This document shows, in pieces, positions 17,981 to 26,888 of a stretch of 64,000 nucleotides of DNA. The notes beneath the pieces were generated by a model, which was given only the letters and a program-made list of their open reading frames with translations, ran no database searches and was not told where the DNA came from. The first letter of the stretch is position 1, and the number at the start of each line of letters is the position of its first letter. This DNA is from Tsukamurella sputi. Lineage in GTDB: Bacteria > Actinomycetota > Actinomycetes > Mycobacteriales > Mycobacteriaceae. Both the position numbers and the translations under genes were made by a program. The stretch is taken from assembly GCF_007858445.1 (NCBI RefSeq), contig NZ_VIGV01000002.1:620001-684000 (forward strand). Direction: 5' to 3'.

Positions 17981-19807
17981 ATGGCCAGCACACTCCGCGA
18001 CGGCGCGGTCTTCCCGATCTGCCTGCGCGAATTCGACGTTCTGCGGGTGTCCGACGTGACCCCGGGGATGCGACGGATCGTGGTGGGCGGCGATGCCATC
18101 GGCCCGCACGTCCGCGACGGGGTGCGGTTGCCGGCCGTGCGCAGCACGGGCTTCGACGACGACGTCAAGGTCCTCCTGCCCGACTTGCGCACCGGCGACT
18201 TCCCGTTCGAGGTGCCCAGGAACACCGACCAGGGTCGGGTGGACTGGACGGAGGGCTCGTTCGAGCACGCGCGCACCTACACCGTGCGCGAGTTCGACGC
18301 CGAGGCCGGTGAGATGACGCTCGACTTCGTGCTGCACGGCACGGGCCTCGCGGCCACCTGGGCGCGCCGCGTCGAGGTGGGCTCGAAGGTGCTCATCGCC
18401 GGCCCCAAGCACTCGGCGGCGCTCCCCCGCGACACCGACTGGCTGCTGCTGGCGGGCGACGAGACGGCGCTGCCCGCGATCGGCCGCGCCGTGGAGATGC
18501 TGCCCGCCGGCTTCGCGGCGACCGCGGTGATCGAGGTCGCCGAGCCGGGCCATCGCCAGGAGCTCACGACCGAGGGCGACGTCGACATCGTCTGGCTGTA
18601 CCGCTCGGAGGCCGACGGTGCCTCGCGGCTCGTCGAGGCGGTACGGGAGGTCGCCTGGCGCGGCGAGCGCCCCTTCCTCTGGGTCGCGGGCGAGACACTG
18701 GCGATCAAGCCGTTGCGCCAGTGGGCGAAGAACGAGAAGGGCCTCGACAAGAACCGCGTCGAGATCACCGGCTACTGGCGACACCGCGAGGTCGCGACCG
18801 TCGAGGGCGACTCCGAGCTCGTCGATACCAGCCAGGACGAGAACATCCTGACCGAGATCCACGAGATGACCGAGTTGCTCCCGCCCTTCGCGGTGCGCGC
18901 CGCCGTCACGCTCGGCCTGTTCGCCGCCATCGGCGACGGCGCCGCCACCCCCGACGCGATCGCCGAGACGTGCGGCACCGACGCGCGCGCGACCGGCAAG
19001 CTGCTCCGGCACCTCGCTCTCATGGGCTTCGTCGCGCTCGACGAGAACGGGTACCGCCTCACCGGCCGCGGCGAGCTGTTGACCGACCCCGACGAACCGC
19101 TCGCTGGCGGCCTTCACCACGACCAGGCGCGAACCCGCCTGGACATGTCCTTCGTGCACCTCGTCGACGCCGTCCGGACCGGCACCGCGGCGCCCTTCGA
19201 GGGCTCCGACGTGCGCCGGGTCCGGGCGGACGACGAGAACCTCGCCGAGCAGCTGCACTCCGCCGCCAGCCGGTGGGCCACCTACCGTGCGCCGGCCCTG
19301 CCCGAGGCGGTCGACTTCTTCGCGGTGCGTTCCGTCGCGGTCGTCGGCGACGGCGCCGGGGTGTACGCCGACAACCTGGCCCGCCTGCTCCCGGACGTGA
19401 GCGTCGCGATCGTCGGCATGCCCAGCACCGTCGAACGCGAGATCGCCGTCGTCGCGCCCGAGCGCCGCGACCGCGTGACCGCCGCTCCCGGCACCGTCTT
19501 CGCCCCGCTGCCGCAGCGCTACGACCTGGTCGTGGCCATCGACCTGCTGCAGACGCTGCCGGACGCCGACGCCGAGCTCCTCGTCCGGTCGTTGCGCGGC
19601 AGCGCCGGCCGCGTGGCCTTCGTGGGGAACGTGCTCGACCCGTCGACCACCGACGATCACGAGACGGAGGACGACCTGCGGAATCTGTGCCTGCACGGCG
19701 GAGGCCTCCGGACGGCCGACGAGCTCGCCGCGCTCGCGGGCGACGGCGCGCACCGCATCGCACCGCTCGGCTGGGGCACGTTCGTCGTCGAATACACAGG
19801 AGCCTGA
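17981..19807 (+). CDS. Siderophore-interacting FAD reductase fused to an O-methyltransferase-like module
   Basis: A 608-residue two-part protein. Residues 1 to about 270 are a siderophore-interacting (ViuB/SIP) ferric reductase: FAD-binding barrel with ARTYTVREFD, GLAATWARR and VLIAGPKHSAALP, then the C-terminal SIP domain with LLAGDETALPAIGR, LWVAGE and EITGYWRHR. From about 290 the sequence is like the class-I O-methyltransferase family: winged-helix dimerisation (LPPFAVRAAVTLGLFAAIGDG, KLLRHLALMGFVA) and a SAM-fold region with VVGDGAGVYA in place of the canonical DxGGGxG. The second half lacks the usual catalytic His, so it may be structural. The ATG has AAAGGG upstream. It probably releases iron from imported siderophores. 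Confidence 0.85.
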   Translation: MASTLRDGAVFPICLREFDVLRVSDVTPGMRRIVVGGDAIGPHVRDGVRLPAVRSTGFDDDVKVLLPDLRTGDFPFEVPRNTDQGRVDWTEGSFEHARTYTVREFDAEAGEMTLDFVLHGTGLAATWARRVEVGSKVLIAGPKHSAALPRDTDWLLLAGDETALPAIGRAVEMLPAGFAATAVIEVAEPGHRQELTTEGDVDIVWLYRSEADGASRLVEAVREVAWRGERPFLWVAGETLAIKPLRQWAKNEKGLDKNRVEITGYWRHREVATVEGDSELVDTSQDENILTEIHEMTELLPPFAVRAAVTLGLFAAIGDGAATPDAIAETCGTDARATGKLLRHLALMGFVALDENGYRLTGRGELLTDPDEPLAGGLHHDQARTRLDMSFVHLVDAVRTGTAAPFEGSDVRRVRADDENLAEQLHSAASRWATYRAPALPEAVDFFAVRSVAVVGDGAGVYADNLARLLPDVSVAIVGMPSTVEREIAVVAPERRDRVTAAPGTVFAPLPQRYDLVVAIDLLQTLPDADAELLVRSLRGSAGRVAFVGNVLDPSTTDDHETEDDLRNLCLHGGGLRTADELAALAGDGAHRIAPLGWGTFVVEYTGA

Positions 19808-19816
19808 CGGGGCGCG

Positions 19817-19912
19817 TCAGTCCACGATCTCGTAGCGGTGCCCACCATCCGGCAACACATCCGGATCGGCCTCGCCCCAGTAGTCGGGGAACGAGTAACT
19901 CGGCTCAGCCAC
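19817..19912 (-). CDS. 31-residue acidic small protein of unknown function
   Basis: Translated from the GTG at 19912 it gives 31 residues, starting MAEPSYSFPDYWGEAD and ending GGHRYEIVD: acidic, aromatic-rich, Cys-free, no signal peptide or membrane segment. Support for a real gene is a perfect GGAGGT Shine-Dalgarno (19919-19924) with 6-nt spacing and a compact frame ending just past the siderophore gene on the opposite strand. Codon choice is less GC-biased (GAT, GGT, AGT, TTG) than neighbouring genes. It is 74 bp downstream of the DUF952 gene on the same strand. I recognise no family. Confidence 0.5.
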   Translation of the reverse strand: MAEPSYSFPDYWGEADPDVLPDGGHRYEIVD

Positions 19913-19986
19913 ATCGGCACCTCCACTCGCCGTGGTGACGGTGGATCGTCGGTCCGACAGGTTCTCGACCCGAGTCCGGGCCGGGA

Positions 19987-20304
19987 TCAGTCCGGCGACA
20001 CGGCCTCGACGCCGACCACGGCGGTCACGGGGATCGGGCCGTAGATGTGCGGGAACAGCTCCTCGACGCCAGGCGCGGGCGGCTCGTACCGCACGTCCAG
20101 GCCGGTCGGATCGACGGTCAGCAGGACGAGCTGCTCGACGGGGACGTCGGCGTAGAACCGCTCCCGGACGCCGCGCCACTGCTCGGCGGTCGAGCAGTGC
20201 ACGAAGCCGACCTCGGCGAGAGTCGCCCCTCGCGTCGAGACCGCGTACTCGCCCGCGGCGCGGGCGGTGTCCCAGTCGGACACCAGAGCGAGGTGGAAGA
20301 TCAC
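19987..20304 (-). CDS. DUF952 domain protein
   Basis: A 105-residue protein matching DUF952: IFHLALVSDWDTARAAGEY near the N-terminus, then VGFVHCSTAEQW, and FPHIYGPIPVTAVVGVE at the end. The family has a toxin-like ADP-ribosyltransferase-related fold according to structure comparisons I recall, but no biochemical role is settled. The GTG start at 20304 is chosen because the conserved domain begins immediately and a TACCGT box lies 6 nt upstream; the open frame beyond it is not family-like. It is divergent from the DUF2631 gene. Confidence 0.8.
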   Translation of the reverse strand: MIFHLALVSDWDTARAAGEYAVSTRGATLAEVGFVHCSTAEQWRGVRERFYADVPVEQLVLLTVDPTGLDVRYEPPAPGVEELFPHIYGPIPVTAVVGVEAVSPD

Positions 20305-20310
20305 CGCGCC

Positions 20311-20316
20311 ACGGTA
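20311..20316 (-). promoter_or_regulatory. -10 box TACCGT for the DUF952 gene
   Basis: Minus-strand TANNNT hexamer ending 6 nt before the GTG at 20304, supporting a leaderless start exactly at the conserved domain boundary. Confidence 0.58.
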
Positions 20317-20354
20317 CCGAGAATCCCCGCCCCTCGTACGACGCACGGTCGTAG

Positions 20355-20379
20355 CGGGATAGGATTCATCCGTATCCCG
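20355..20379. promoter_or_regulatory. Inverted repeat across the -10 region of the DUF2631 gene
   Basis: Arms CGGGATA (20355-20361) and TATCCCG (20373-20379) enclose a smaller GGAT/ATCC pair. The element contains TAGGAT (20360-20365), a TANNNT -10 for the plus-strand gene starting at 20424. It could be an operator or a 5'-leader hairpin. Confidence 0.45.
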
Positions 20380-20423
20380 GGCCCCGGCCCGGTGCTCAGC
20401 GGAAGCGATGAAGGAGAACTCGA

Positions 20424-20687
20424 GTGGCAACCACCGACCTGGAGCGTCAGAGCACTTCGAAGGTCGACGTCGCCGACGTCCCGTCGCGCGACTGGGGCTG
20501 GAGCGGTAACGCACCCGGCGCGGCACGGGTCGCCGGTGTGCTGTTCGCCGGTTTCCTGCTGCTCATGACGCACGGCAACCACCAGGGCAAGACCGAGGAC
20601 ATCTTCCTCGTCGGCTTCGCCGTGGCGATCCTGGGCATCATCCTGATCCAGTGGCTGGTCACCCGCCGCCGCAAGTGGAAGTACTGA
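20424..20687 (+). CDS. DUF2631 small membrane protein
   Basis: An 87-residue protein with a polar N-terminus (to about 35), two transmembrane helices (about 36-50 and 60-78) and a basic C-terminus RRRKWKY. The SRDWGWSGNAPGAARVAG motif before the first helix and HGNHQGKTEDIFLVGF between the helices match the actinobacterial DUF2631 family, which includes M. tuberculosis Rv2876. Function unknown. The GTG start has AAGGAG 7 nt upstream, so this gene has a conventional leader, unlike many neighbours. Its stop is one base from the convergent rlmN stop. Confidence 0.82.
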   Translation: MATTDLERQSTSKVDVADVPSRDWGWSGNAPGAARVAGVLFAGFLLLMTHGNHQGKTEDIFLVGFAVAILGIILIQWLVTRRRKWKY

Positions 20688-20688
20688 G

Positions 20689-21801
20689 CTACTTCTCCTC
20701 GGCGGCCAGCTGACCGCAGGCCGCCGCGATCTCCTGGCCCCGGGTGTCGCGCACGGTGCACGACACGCCCTGCGCGATCACCCGGCGCACGAACTCGTCC
20801 TGCCGGTCCTTCGGCGACGCGTCCCATTCGCTGCCCGGTGTCGGGTTCAGCGGGATCAGGTTGACGTGCGCGAACTGGCCGAGCTTCTTCCGCAGCTTGT
20901 CCCCCAGCATGTCGGCGCGCCAGGGCTGATCGTTCACGTCGCGGATCAGCGCGTACTCGATGGACACCCGACGGCCGGTCCTGTCCGCGTAGTACCGCGC
21001 GGCCTCCAGCACCTCCTGCACGCTCCACCGGTTGTTCACCGGCACGAGGGTGTCGCGAAGCTCGTCGTCGGGGGTGTGCAGCGAGACGGCCAGCGTGACC
21101 GACAGTCCCTCGTCGGCCAGCTTCCGGATGGCGGGCGCCAGGCCCACCGTGCTGACGGTGACGTGCCGCTGCGAGATGCCCAGCCCCTCCGGCGCGGGTG
21201 AGGTGATGCGGCGCACCGCCTGCACCACCCGCTTGTAGTTGGCGAGCGGCTCCCCCATGCCCATGAAGACGACGTTCGACAGTCGGCCCGGGCCGCCCGC
21301 GACGTCGCCGTCCTGCATGGCTCTCGCCGCGCTGCGCACCTGGTCGACGATCTCCGCGGTCGACAGGTTGCGGTCGAGACCACCCTGCCCGGTCGCGCAG
21401 AACGGGCAGGCCATGCCGCAGCCCGCCTGGCTGGAGATGCACAGCGTGGCCCGGTCGGTGTACCGCATGAGCACCGACTCCAGCAGCGTGCCGTCGTGCA
21501 GGCGCCAGAGCGTCTTGCGCGTGGTTCCGCTGTCGGTGGCGATGTGCCGCACGGGCGTCATCAGTTCGGGCAGCAGCGCCTCGCCGACGGCGCCGCGCGC
21601 GCCGGCGGGCAGGTCGGTCATCGTCGCGGCATCGGCCTCGAGGCGGCCGTAGTAGTGCCGGGCGAGCTGGTTCGCGCGGAAGGCCGGCAGGCCGAGGTCC
21701 TTGACCGCGGTCTTGAGCTCGTCATCGGTGAGGTCGGCGAGGTGGCGCGGGGGCTTACCGCGCTTGGGTGCATCGAATACCAGGGGCAGGGAGGTGCTCA
21801 T
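20689..21801 (-). CDS. rlmN: Dual-specificity rRNA/tRNA methyltransferase RlmN
   Basis: This radical-SAM enzyme methylates C2 of A2503 in 23S rRNA and A37 of some tRNAs. The cluster motif CGMACPFC follows the family's CISSQAG, and [27 protein letters not shown] and [13 protein letters not shown] are conserved. The resolving Cys is in [20 protein letters not shown] near the C-terminus. Length is 370 residues, normal. The ATG at 21801 sits behind GGAGGAG (5 nt from the first GGAG); the frame is open further upstream but the family starts here. M. tuberculosis has the homologue at the equivalent position near cdsA. Confidence 0.95.
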   Translation of the reverse strand: MSTSLPLVFDAPKRGKPPRHLADLTDDELKTAVKDLGLPAFRANQLARHYYGRLEADAATMTDLPAGARGAVGEALLPELMTPVRHIATDSGTTRKTLWRLHDGTLLESVLMRYTDRATLCISSQAGCGMACPFCATGQGGLDRNLSTAEIVDQVRSAARAMQDGDVAGGPGRLSNVVFMGMGEPLANYKRVVQAVRRITSPAPEGLGISQRHVTVSTVGLAPAIRKLADEGLSVTLAVSLHTPDDELRDTLVPVNNRWSVQEVLEAARYYADRTGRRVSIEYALIRDVNDQPWRADMLGDKLRKKLGQFAHVNLIPLNPTPGSEWDASPKDRQDEFVRRVIAQGVSCTVRDTRGQEIAAACGQLAAEEK

Positions 21802-21904
21802 AACTCCTCCATCCTCCCACGTCGGCGCCACTTCGCCGACCAGCGTGATCCGAGCCACCGCGCGCCGGGTGTCGCGCCCCGCCACGAGGTGGCAGGATGA
21901 CGCC

Positions 21905-22339
21905 ATGCCCAAGGACGAAGACCGCGTTCGCGACAGCGAAGAGACGTCGGGAGTTCCCTCCCCGACCGCCTCCGACGCGCCGAACCTGCCCGTCGAGCAG
22001 ACCGCCCCAGCGAACGGCGACGACGCTCCCGGCACCGGCGCGACGGCCCCGTCGAAGCGGCGGGTGGACACCCGCGACGCCTACGAGCAGGTCAAGCACA
22101 CCCGCTCGGCTGCACTGTGGACCGGTCTCGTGGGCGGCGCCGTCGTGCTGCTGCTCCTGCTGGTCTTCATCGTGCAGAACCAGCAGAACACCGAGATCAA
22201 CCTGATCTTCTGGACCGCGACGCTGCCGCTGGGCGTCTCGCTTCTGATCGCGGCGATCGGCGGCGCGCTGCTCGTCGGCCTCGCGGGCGCACTGCGGATC
22301 CTGCAGCTGCGCCGCGCGGCGAAGAAGCTCCAGGACTGA
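21905..22339 (+). CDS. LapA/DUF1049-family membrane protein
   Basis: A 144-residue protein: a disordered acidic/proline N-terminus (1-58), then [21 protein letters not shown] leading into a first transmembrane helix (about 70-92), the conserved loop [22 protein letters not shown], and a second helix (about 108-130) ending in a basic tail. The FIVQNxxxxxINFLFW pattern is the signature of lipopolysaccharide-assembly-A-domain (DUF1049) proteins, whose role in actinobacteria is unknown. An AGGA lies 8 nt before the ATG at 21905. It is divergent from rlmN and followed by an MFS gene 40 bp away. Confidence 0.8.
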   Translation: MPKDEDRVRDSEETSGVPSPTASDAPNLPVEQTAPANGDDAPGTGATAPSKRRVDTRDAYEQVKHTRSAALWTGLVGGAVVLLLLLVFIVQNQQNTEINLIFWTATLPLGVSLLIAAIGGALLVGLAGALRILQLRRAAKKLQD

Positions 22340-22379
22340 CGCTCACCCGCGGCGCACGCGACGCGCTGCCGATGAAACG

Positions 22380-23648
22380 ATGGACCCCATGCGTGCATGG
22401 GTCGTCTGGTCGGTCGCGACTCTCGCCTACGTGGTCGGCGTACTGCAGCGGACGTCCTTCGGCGTCTCCGGGACCGAGGCCGGCGAGCGGTTCGGCGCGG
22501 CGCCCGCGACGCTGTCCGCGTTCGTCGTGCTCCAGCTCGTGGTGTACGCGGGCATGCAGATCCCGGCCGGGCTCATGCTCGACCGGTTCGGCTCGCGGCG
22601 CCTGATCTTCACGGGCGCGCTGGTCATGGCCCTCGGACAGATGACGCTGGCACTCACCGGATCACTGCCCGTCGCGATCGCCGGCCGGGTGGCGGTCGGC
22701 GTCGGCGACGCCCTGACCTTCGTCTCGGTGCTGCGCCTCGTCCCCGCGTGGTTCCCCGTCCGGCGGATCCCCCTGGTGACCCAGCTGACCGGCATGACGG
22801 GGCAGCTCGGACAGATCCTCTCCGCCGTACCGTTCCTCGCCCTCCTCCACGCCTCGGGGTGGACGCCCGCCTACCTCGCCGCGTCGAGTCTCGGCCTGAT
22901 CGCCGCGGTCGCGGTGCTGGCGGTGGTGCGCGACGCACCGGCCGACCGGGTCGCGCCGCGCGTCACCGTGCGCGCCGCCGACATCCCCGGCATCCTCCGC
23001 TCCACGTGGATGCACCCGGGCACCCGGCTGGGCTTCTTCACGCACATGGGCGCGATGTTCTCCGTCACGGCGTTCATGCTCATGTGGGGCGTGCCGTACC
23101 TGACGCTCGGCCAGGGCCTCTCGTCCGCGACGGCCGGCGCGATCGTCAGTTTCGGTGTCGCGGCGACTCTCGCCTCGGGACCGGTGATCGGCTACCTCAC
23201 CGGCCGCTTCCCGCTGCGCCGCTCATGGATGGTGATCGGGATCATCCTCGGCAGCGCGGCGGTCTGGACGGCGGTCCTGGTCCGTGACGAGCCCTCGCCC
23301 GTGTGGCTGCTCACGCTGCTGGTGCTCGTGATCTCCGTCGGAGGGCCCAGCTCCGCGATCGGCTTCGACTACGCCCGCTCGTTCAACACCACCAGGGTGC
23401 TGGGCACGGCGCAGGGCATGGTGAACATCGGCGGCTTCCTCGCGAGCCTCGTGCTGATCCAGGCGATGGGCGCGGTGATGGGATCGGGAGCCGGCCTGAC
23501 CTTCGAGGGCTTCCGCGCGGCGTGGACGGTGCAGTACCCGCTGTGGGCGATCGCCCTGGTGGGCGTGATCGTCACCCGCCGGAAAGCCCGACGGCGCGAG
23601 GGCGTCGCGCCCCGGCCGCTGCGCGAGGCCGTCCGCCGCCGCCGCTGA
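22380..23648 (+). CDS. Major facilitator superfamily transporter
   Basis: A 422-residue carrier with about twelve predicted transmembrane helices. The loop 2-3 motif GLMLDRFGSRRLIFTGALVMALGQ is the classical MFS motif A. The RTSFGVSG segment after helix 1 and the GPSSAIGFDYARSFN region recall the nitrate/nitrite-porter-like and sugar-phosphate-like branch, but the substrate is not identifiable. The protein ends in a long Arg-rich cytoplasmic tail (RRKARRREGVAPRP...). It is convergent with cdsA, 13 bp apart. Confidence 0.85.
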   Translation: MDPMRAWVVWSVATLAYVVGVLQRTSFGVSGTEAGERFGAAPATLSAFVVLQLVVYAGMQIPAGLMLDRFGSRRLIFTGALVMALGQMTLALTGSLPVAIAGRVAVGVGDALTFVSVLRLVPAWFPVRRIPLVTQLTGMTGQLGQILSAVPFLALLHASGWTPAYLAASSLGLIAAVAVLAVVRDAPADRVAPRVTVRAADIPGILRSTWMHPGTRLGFFTHMGAMFSVTAFMLMWGVPYLTLGQGLSSATAGAIVSFGVAATLASGPVIGYLTGRFPLRRSWMVIGIILGSAAVWTAVLVRDEPSPVWLLTLLVLVISVGGPSSAIGFDYARSFNTTRVLGTAQGMVNIGGFLASLVLIQAMGAVMGSGAGLTFEGFRAAWTVQYPLWAIALVGVIVTRRKARRREGVAPRPLREAVRRRR

Positions 23649-23661
23649 CCGCGGCGCGGAG

Positions 23662-24570
23662 CTAGGAGCCCATCAGCGCGGTCAGTGCCGCCCACACCAC
23701 GACCGCGCTCGGCAGCAGCGAGTCGAGGCGGTCCATCAGGCCACCGTGGCCGGGCAGCAGAGTGCCCATGTCCTTGATCCCCAGGTCGCGCTTGACCTGC
23801 GATTCGAGCAGATCCCCCAGCGTCGCGGTGATCACCACGACGGGGCCGAGCAGCAGGCCCCAGACCGGGTTCACGTCGAGCAGGAACTTCAGTACCAGCA
23901 CCGCACCGATCGCCCCGGCCACCATCGACCCGGCGAAGCCCTCCCAGGACTTCTTCGGGCTGATCGCGGGCACCATCGGGTGCTTGCCGAAGACCACGCC
24001 CGCGGCGTAGCCGCCCACGTCCGAGCACACCACGAGCAGCACCAGCGCTACGACGCGCTGCGGTCCCCGGTCGTCCGGGAGCACCAGCATCGCGCCGAAG
24101 GATGCGAACAGCGGGATCCAGGCGAGCACGAAGACCGTGGTCGAGATGTCGCGCGTGAACGAGTTCGGCGCTGCGGTGCTCTGATGCCCCAGCAGTCGCC
24201 AGACGGTCGCGACCAGCACGGTGGCGACGAAGGCCGCCAGCACCCCCTCCGGTCCCAGTGGCCAGCTCAGCCAGATGATGGCCTGCCCACCGATCAGCAT
24301 CGGCCACAGCTCGAGGTTCGTGCCCGCGGCGCGGAACCGCTTGACCACCTCCCAGGTGGCGACGGCGACCGCCGCGGCCACGAGCGGCACCCACAGGTGC
24401 GGCGCGAAGTACAGGATCGCGACGATCATCGCGCCGAGGCTCACGCCGACGCCGATCGCGGCCGGGAGATTGCGGCCGGCGCTGATCTTGCGCTTCCCGG
24501 ACTCCTGCCCTGCCTCGGGGGTGCCCGCTGCGGGATCGTCGGAGCCGACCGAGTCGGGGGTTTCCGGCAC
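23662..24570 (-). CDS. cdsA: Phosphatidate cytidylyltransferase
   Basis: CdsA makes CDP-diacylglycerol from phosphatidate and CTP, the precursor of phosphatidylinositol (hence PIMs and LAM), phosphatidylethanolamine and cardiolipin in this group. The 302-residue polytopic protein has a disordered N-terminus (1-35), many transmembrane helices and the C-terminal signature SPKKSWEGFAGSM and GDLLESQVKRDLGIKDMG with LPGHGGLMDRLDSL. Start is GTG, 2 bp after the frr stop, so it is translated with frr and pyrH. It corresponds to Rv2881c. Confidence 0.95.
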   Translation of the reverse strand: MPETPDSVGSDDPAAGTPEAGQESGKRKISAGRNLPAAIGVGVSLGAMIVAILYFAPHLWVPLVAAAVAVATWEVVKRFRAAGTNLELWPMLIGGQAIIWLSWPLGPEGVLAAFVATVLVATVWRLLGHQSTAAPNSFTRDISTTVFVLAWIPLFASFGAMLVLPDDRGPQRVVALVLLVVCSDVGGYAAGVVFGKHPMVPAISPKKSWEGFAGSMVAGAIGAVLVLKFLLDVNPVWGLLLGPVVVITATLGDLLESQVKRDLGIKDMGTLLPGHGGLMDRLDSLLPSAVVVWAALTALMGS

Positions 24571-24572
24571 GG

Positions 24573-25139
24573 CTAGACCTCCATCAGATCGGCTTCCTTG
24601 CGCGCCACGAGGTCCTCGATCTGGGCGACGTACTTGGCCGTCGTCTTGTCGAGTTCCTTCTCGGCGCGGGCCACGTCGTCCTCGCCGGCGTCGCCGTCCT
24701 TGACGATCTTCGCCAGCTGATCGTTGGCCTTGCGGCGCACGTTGCGGATGGAGACCTTCGCGTCCTCACCCTTGCCCTTGACCTGCTTGACCAGATCCTT
24801 GCGGCGCTCCTCGGTGAGCTGCGGGATGCCCACGCGGATCAGCTGGCCGTCGTTGGTCGGGTTCACGCCGAGGTCGGAGTTGCGGATCGCGGTCTCGATG
24901 TTGCCGAGCTGGTTCGCCTCGTAGGGCTTGATCACCACGAGCCGCGCCTCGGGCGTGGTGATCGAGCTGATCTGGGTGATCGGGGTGGGCGAGCCGTAGT
25001 AGTCCACGACCACCTTGGAGAACATCGCCGGGTTCGCGCGACCGGTGCGGATCGACTGGAAGTCCTCCCGGGCCACCGAGACGGCCTTCTCCATCTTCTC
25101 CTCGGCGTCGAAGAGCGTTTCGTCGATCACTTGGGTCAC
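24573..25139 (-). CDS. frr: Ribosome recycling factor
   Basis: RRF splits post-termination ribosomes with EF-G. The 188-residue protein has the expected all-helical/beta-hairpin sequence: [47 protein letters not shown] and [11 protein letters not shown]. Start is GTG with AAAGGA about 4 nt upstream. It is 37 bp after pyrH and 2 bp before cdsA, the conserved pyrH-frr-cdsA order. Confidence 0.96.
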   Translation of the reverse strand: MTQVIDETLFDAEEKMEKAVSVAREDFQSIRTGRANPAMFSKVVVDYYGSPTPITQISSITTPEARLVVIKPYEANQLGNIETAIRNSDLGVNPTNDGQLIRVGIPQLTEERRKDLVKQVKGKGEDAKVSIRNVRRKANDQLAKIVKDGDAGEDDVARAEKELDKTTAKYVAQIEDLVARKEADLMEV

Positions 25140-25176
25140 ACGTCCTTTGCTGTGAAATGAATGGTCGGATCCGGCG

Positions 25177-25941
25177 TCAGGGCCGGACGAGGGTGCCGAT
25201 CTTGTCGCCCGCGACGGCGCGGGCGATGTTGCCCTCCTCCAGGAGATTGAACACCAGCATCGGCATCTTGTTGTCCATGCAGAGGCTGAAGGCGGTCGCG
25301 TCGGCCACCTTCAGGCCCTTCTCCAGGGCGGCGCGGTGCGTGATCTCGTCGAAGAGCGTCGCATCGGGGTTGGTCCGCGGATCGCTGTCGTAGACACCGT
25401 CGACCGCCTTCGCCATGAGCACCACCTCGGCGCCGATCTCGAGCGCGCGCTGCGCAGCGGTGGTGTCGGTGGAGAAGTAGGGCATGCCCATGCCTGCGCC
25501 GAAGATCACCACGCGCCCCTTCTCGAGGTGGCGCTTGGCGCGCAGCGGCAGGTAGGGCTCGGCGACCTGGCCCATGGTGATGGCGGTCTGCACGCGGGTG
25601 TCCACGCCCTCCTTCTGCAGGAAGTCCTGCAGCGCGAGGCAGTTCATGACGGTGCCGAGCATGCCCATGTAGTCCGAGCGGGCGCGGTCCATGCCGCGGT
25701 TCTGCAGTTCGGCGCCGCGGAAGAAGTTGCCGCCGCCGATGACCACGGCGATCTCGTGGCCGCTCCGCGCGACCTCGGCGATCTGCTGCGCCACCGTGGT
25801 CACCACATCGGGGTCGAGCCCCACTTCCCCGCCGCCGAACATCTCTCCGCCCAGCTTGAGCAGCACGCGCTTGTAACCGCGCCGCACCTGTGTCTCCGTC
25901 GCGTCCTGATCCGTCTGCTGTTCCTGGGCCGTGTCCGTCAC
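25177..25941 (-). CDS. pyrH: UMP kinase
   Basis: PyrH phosphorylates UMP to UDP in pyrimidine synthesis. The amino-acid-kinase fold shows [55 protein letters not shown] and [12 protein letters not shown], all family signatures. There is an N-terminal polar extension of about 20 residues before [11 protein letters not shown] set the start at GTG 25941 (254 residues) because a TAGGAT -10 ends 7 nt upstream; the in-frame ATG at 25950 overlaps the box itself. The TAG of this box is also the stop codon of the SGNH hydrolase gene. Confidence 0.94.
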   Translation of the reverse strand: MTDTAQEQQTDQDATETQVRRGYKRVLLKLGGEMFGGGEVGLDPDVVTTVAQQIAEVARSGHEIAVVIGGGNFFRGAELQNRGMDRARSDYMGMLGTVMNCLALQDFLQKEGVDTRVQTAITMGQVAEPYLPLRAKRHLEKGRVVIFGAGMGMPYFSTDTTAAQRALEIGAEVVLMAKAVDGVYDSDPRTNPDATLFDEITHRAALEKGLKVADATAFSLCMDNKMPMLVFNLLEEGNIARAVAGDKIGTLVRP

Positions 25942-25948
25942 GACGACC

Positions 25949-25954
25949 ATCCTA
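25949..25954 (-). promoter_or_regulatory. -10 box TAGGAT for pyrH, formed from the upstream stop codon
   Basis: Minus-strand TANNNT hexamer ending 7 nt before the GTG at 25941. Its first three bases (25952-25954) are the TAG stop of the SGNH hydrolase gene. Confidence 0.58.
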
Positions 25955-26875
25955 TGCGGGCGGCGCAGTTCCTCGGAGCCGGTCCTCGATCAGGTTGCCC
26001 AATGCACGCTGTCCGGCGGTCGTCGGATGCAATCCGTTGGCCTCCGGCTCCTGTGCCTTGAGCTTGAAACCGCCGATCCGGACGTACGGATCCTTCTCGC
26101 AGGCGGTGCGGTCCATCGGCGGCTGGACGTACATGACCCGACGGTCCGCCGCCACCTCGCGGATGAGGCGGTCGACGCTGCGGTACCAGGTGCGCCAGTG
26201 CTCGACGTTCTCCACCGGCACCCCCGCGCGGTCCAGGCAGGCGCGGTCGGGCGGACCGTCGAGCGGGAAGAGCGGGAGGTAGCCGACGAGGACGATCCGC
26301 ACGTCCGGCGCGGCCGCCTTCTTGATCGCGTCGACGGTGGCGGCGTACTGGGCGCGCACGAAGTTCCAGCCCTGCGAGCCGGGCAGGTCCTGGGTGGCGG
26401 ACGCGCCGCAGCGGTCGTCGGGGTCGCCGAAGCAGTGCACGACGATGTTGCCGAAACCCAGGGAGTTCGCCCCGATGATCACCGTCACCAACCGGGTGAA
26501 GGGGCCCACGCCGTACAGCTGCGGCGAGGTGTTCGGCTTCGGCGAGGGCTGCGTCAGGTCGTCGAGCGTGGCGCCCGAGCACGCGCGGTCCGTGAAGGAG
26601 TAGGGCTGCAGGCGCTGGGCCAGGACGTGACCGAGATCGTCGCCGTTGCGGGCGCAGAGGTCCATGGGCCGCATCTTGGCGCGCGAGCCCGAGGCGGCGT
26701 AGCTGTCGCCCATGGAGACGTACTGGGCGCCACCGGGCAGGTCGGGGATGTAACTGGTGGCGTTGGTCTGGTAATGCACGTAGCCGCTGCCGCCGCCGAT
26801 GCGCGTCGACGCCCCGACCGCCAGCACGAGGCACGCGACGAGGGCGATTGCGATCGCACGACGGATCCAGGACAC
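25952..26875 (-). CDS. Secreted SGNH/GDSL hydrolase
   Basis: A 307-residue exported hydrolase. An N-terminal signal sequence or anchor (about 8-24) precedes the catalytic domain. Block I is [12 protein letters not shown] with the nucleophilic Ser in GDSY; block II Gly lies in [10 protein letters not shown]; block III, normally GxND, reads GANSLGFG, a changed residue; and the catalytic His is in [13 protein letters not shown]. Several Cys ([20 protein letters not shown]) suggest disulfides, as in secreted actinobacterial lipases. Probable substrates are lipid or polysaccharide esters. Start is GTG with TAGTCT 7 nt upstream, overlapping the AraC-type gene's stop. Confidence 0.86.
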   Translation of the reverse strand: MSWIRRAIAIALVACLVLAVGASTRIGGGSGYVHYQTNATSYIPDLPGGAQYVSMGDSYAASGSRAKMRPMDLCARNGDDLGHVLAQRLQPYSFTDRACSGATLDDLTQPSPKPNTSPQLYGVGPFTRLVTVIIGANSLGFGNIVVHCFGDPDDRCGASATQDLPGSQGWNFVRAQYAATVDAIKKAAAPDVRIVLVGYLPLFPLDGPPDRACLDRAGVPVENVEHWRTWYRSVDRLIREVAADRRVMYVQPPMDRTACEKDPYVRIGGFKLKAQEPEANGLHPTTAGQRALGNLIEDRLRGTAPPA

Positions 26876-26882
26876 CCCGGCG

Positions 26883-26888
26883 AGACTA
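26883..26888 (-). promoter_or_regulatory. -10 box TAGTCT for the SGNH hydrolase gene, formed from the upstream stop codon
   Basis: Minus-strand TANNNT hexamer ending 7 nt before the GTG at 26875. Its TAG (26886-26888) is the stop codon of the AraC-type regulator gene. Confidence 0.58.
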
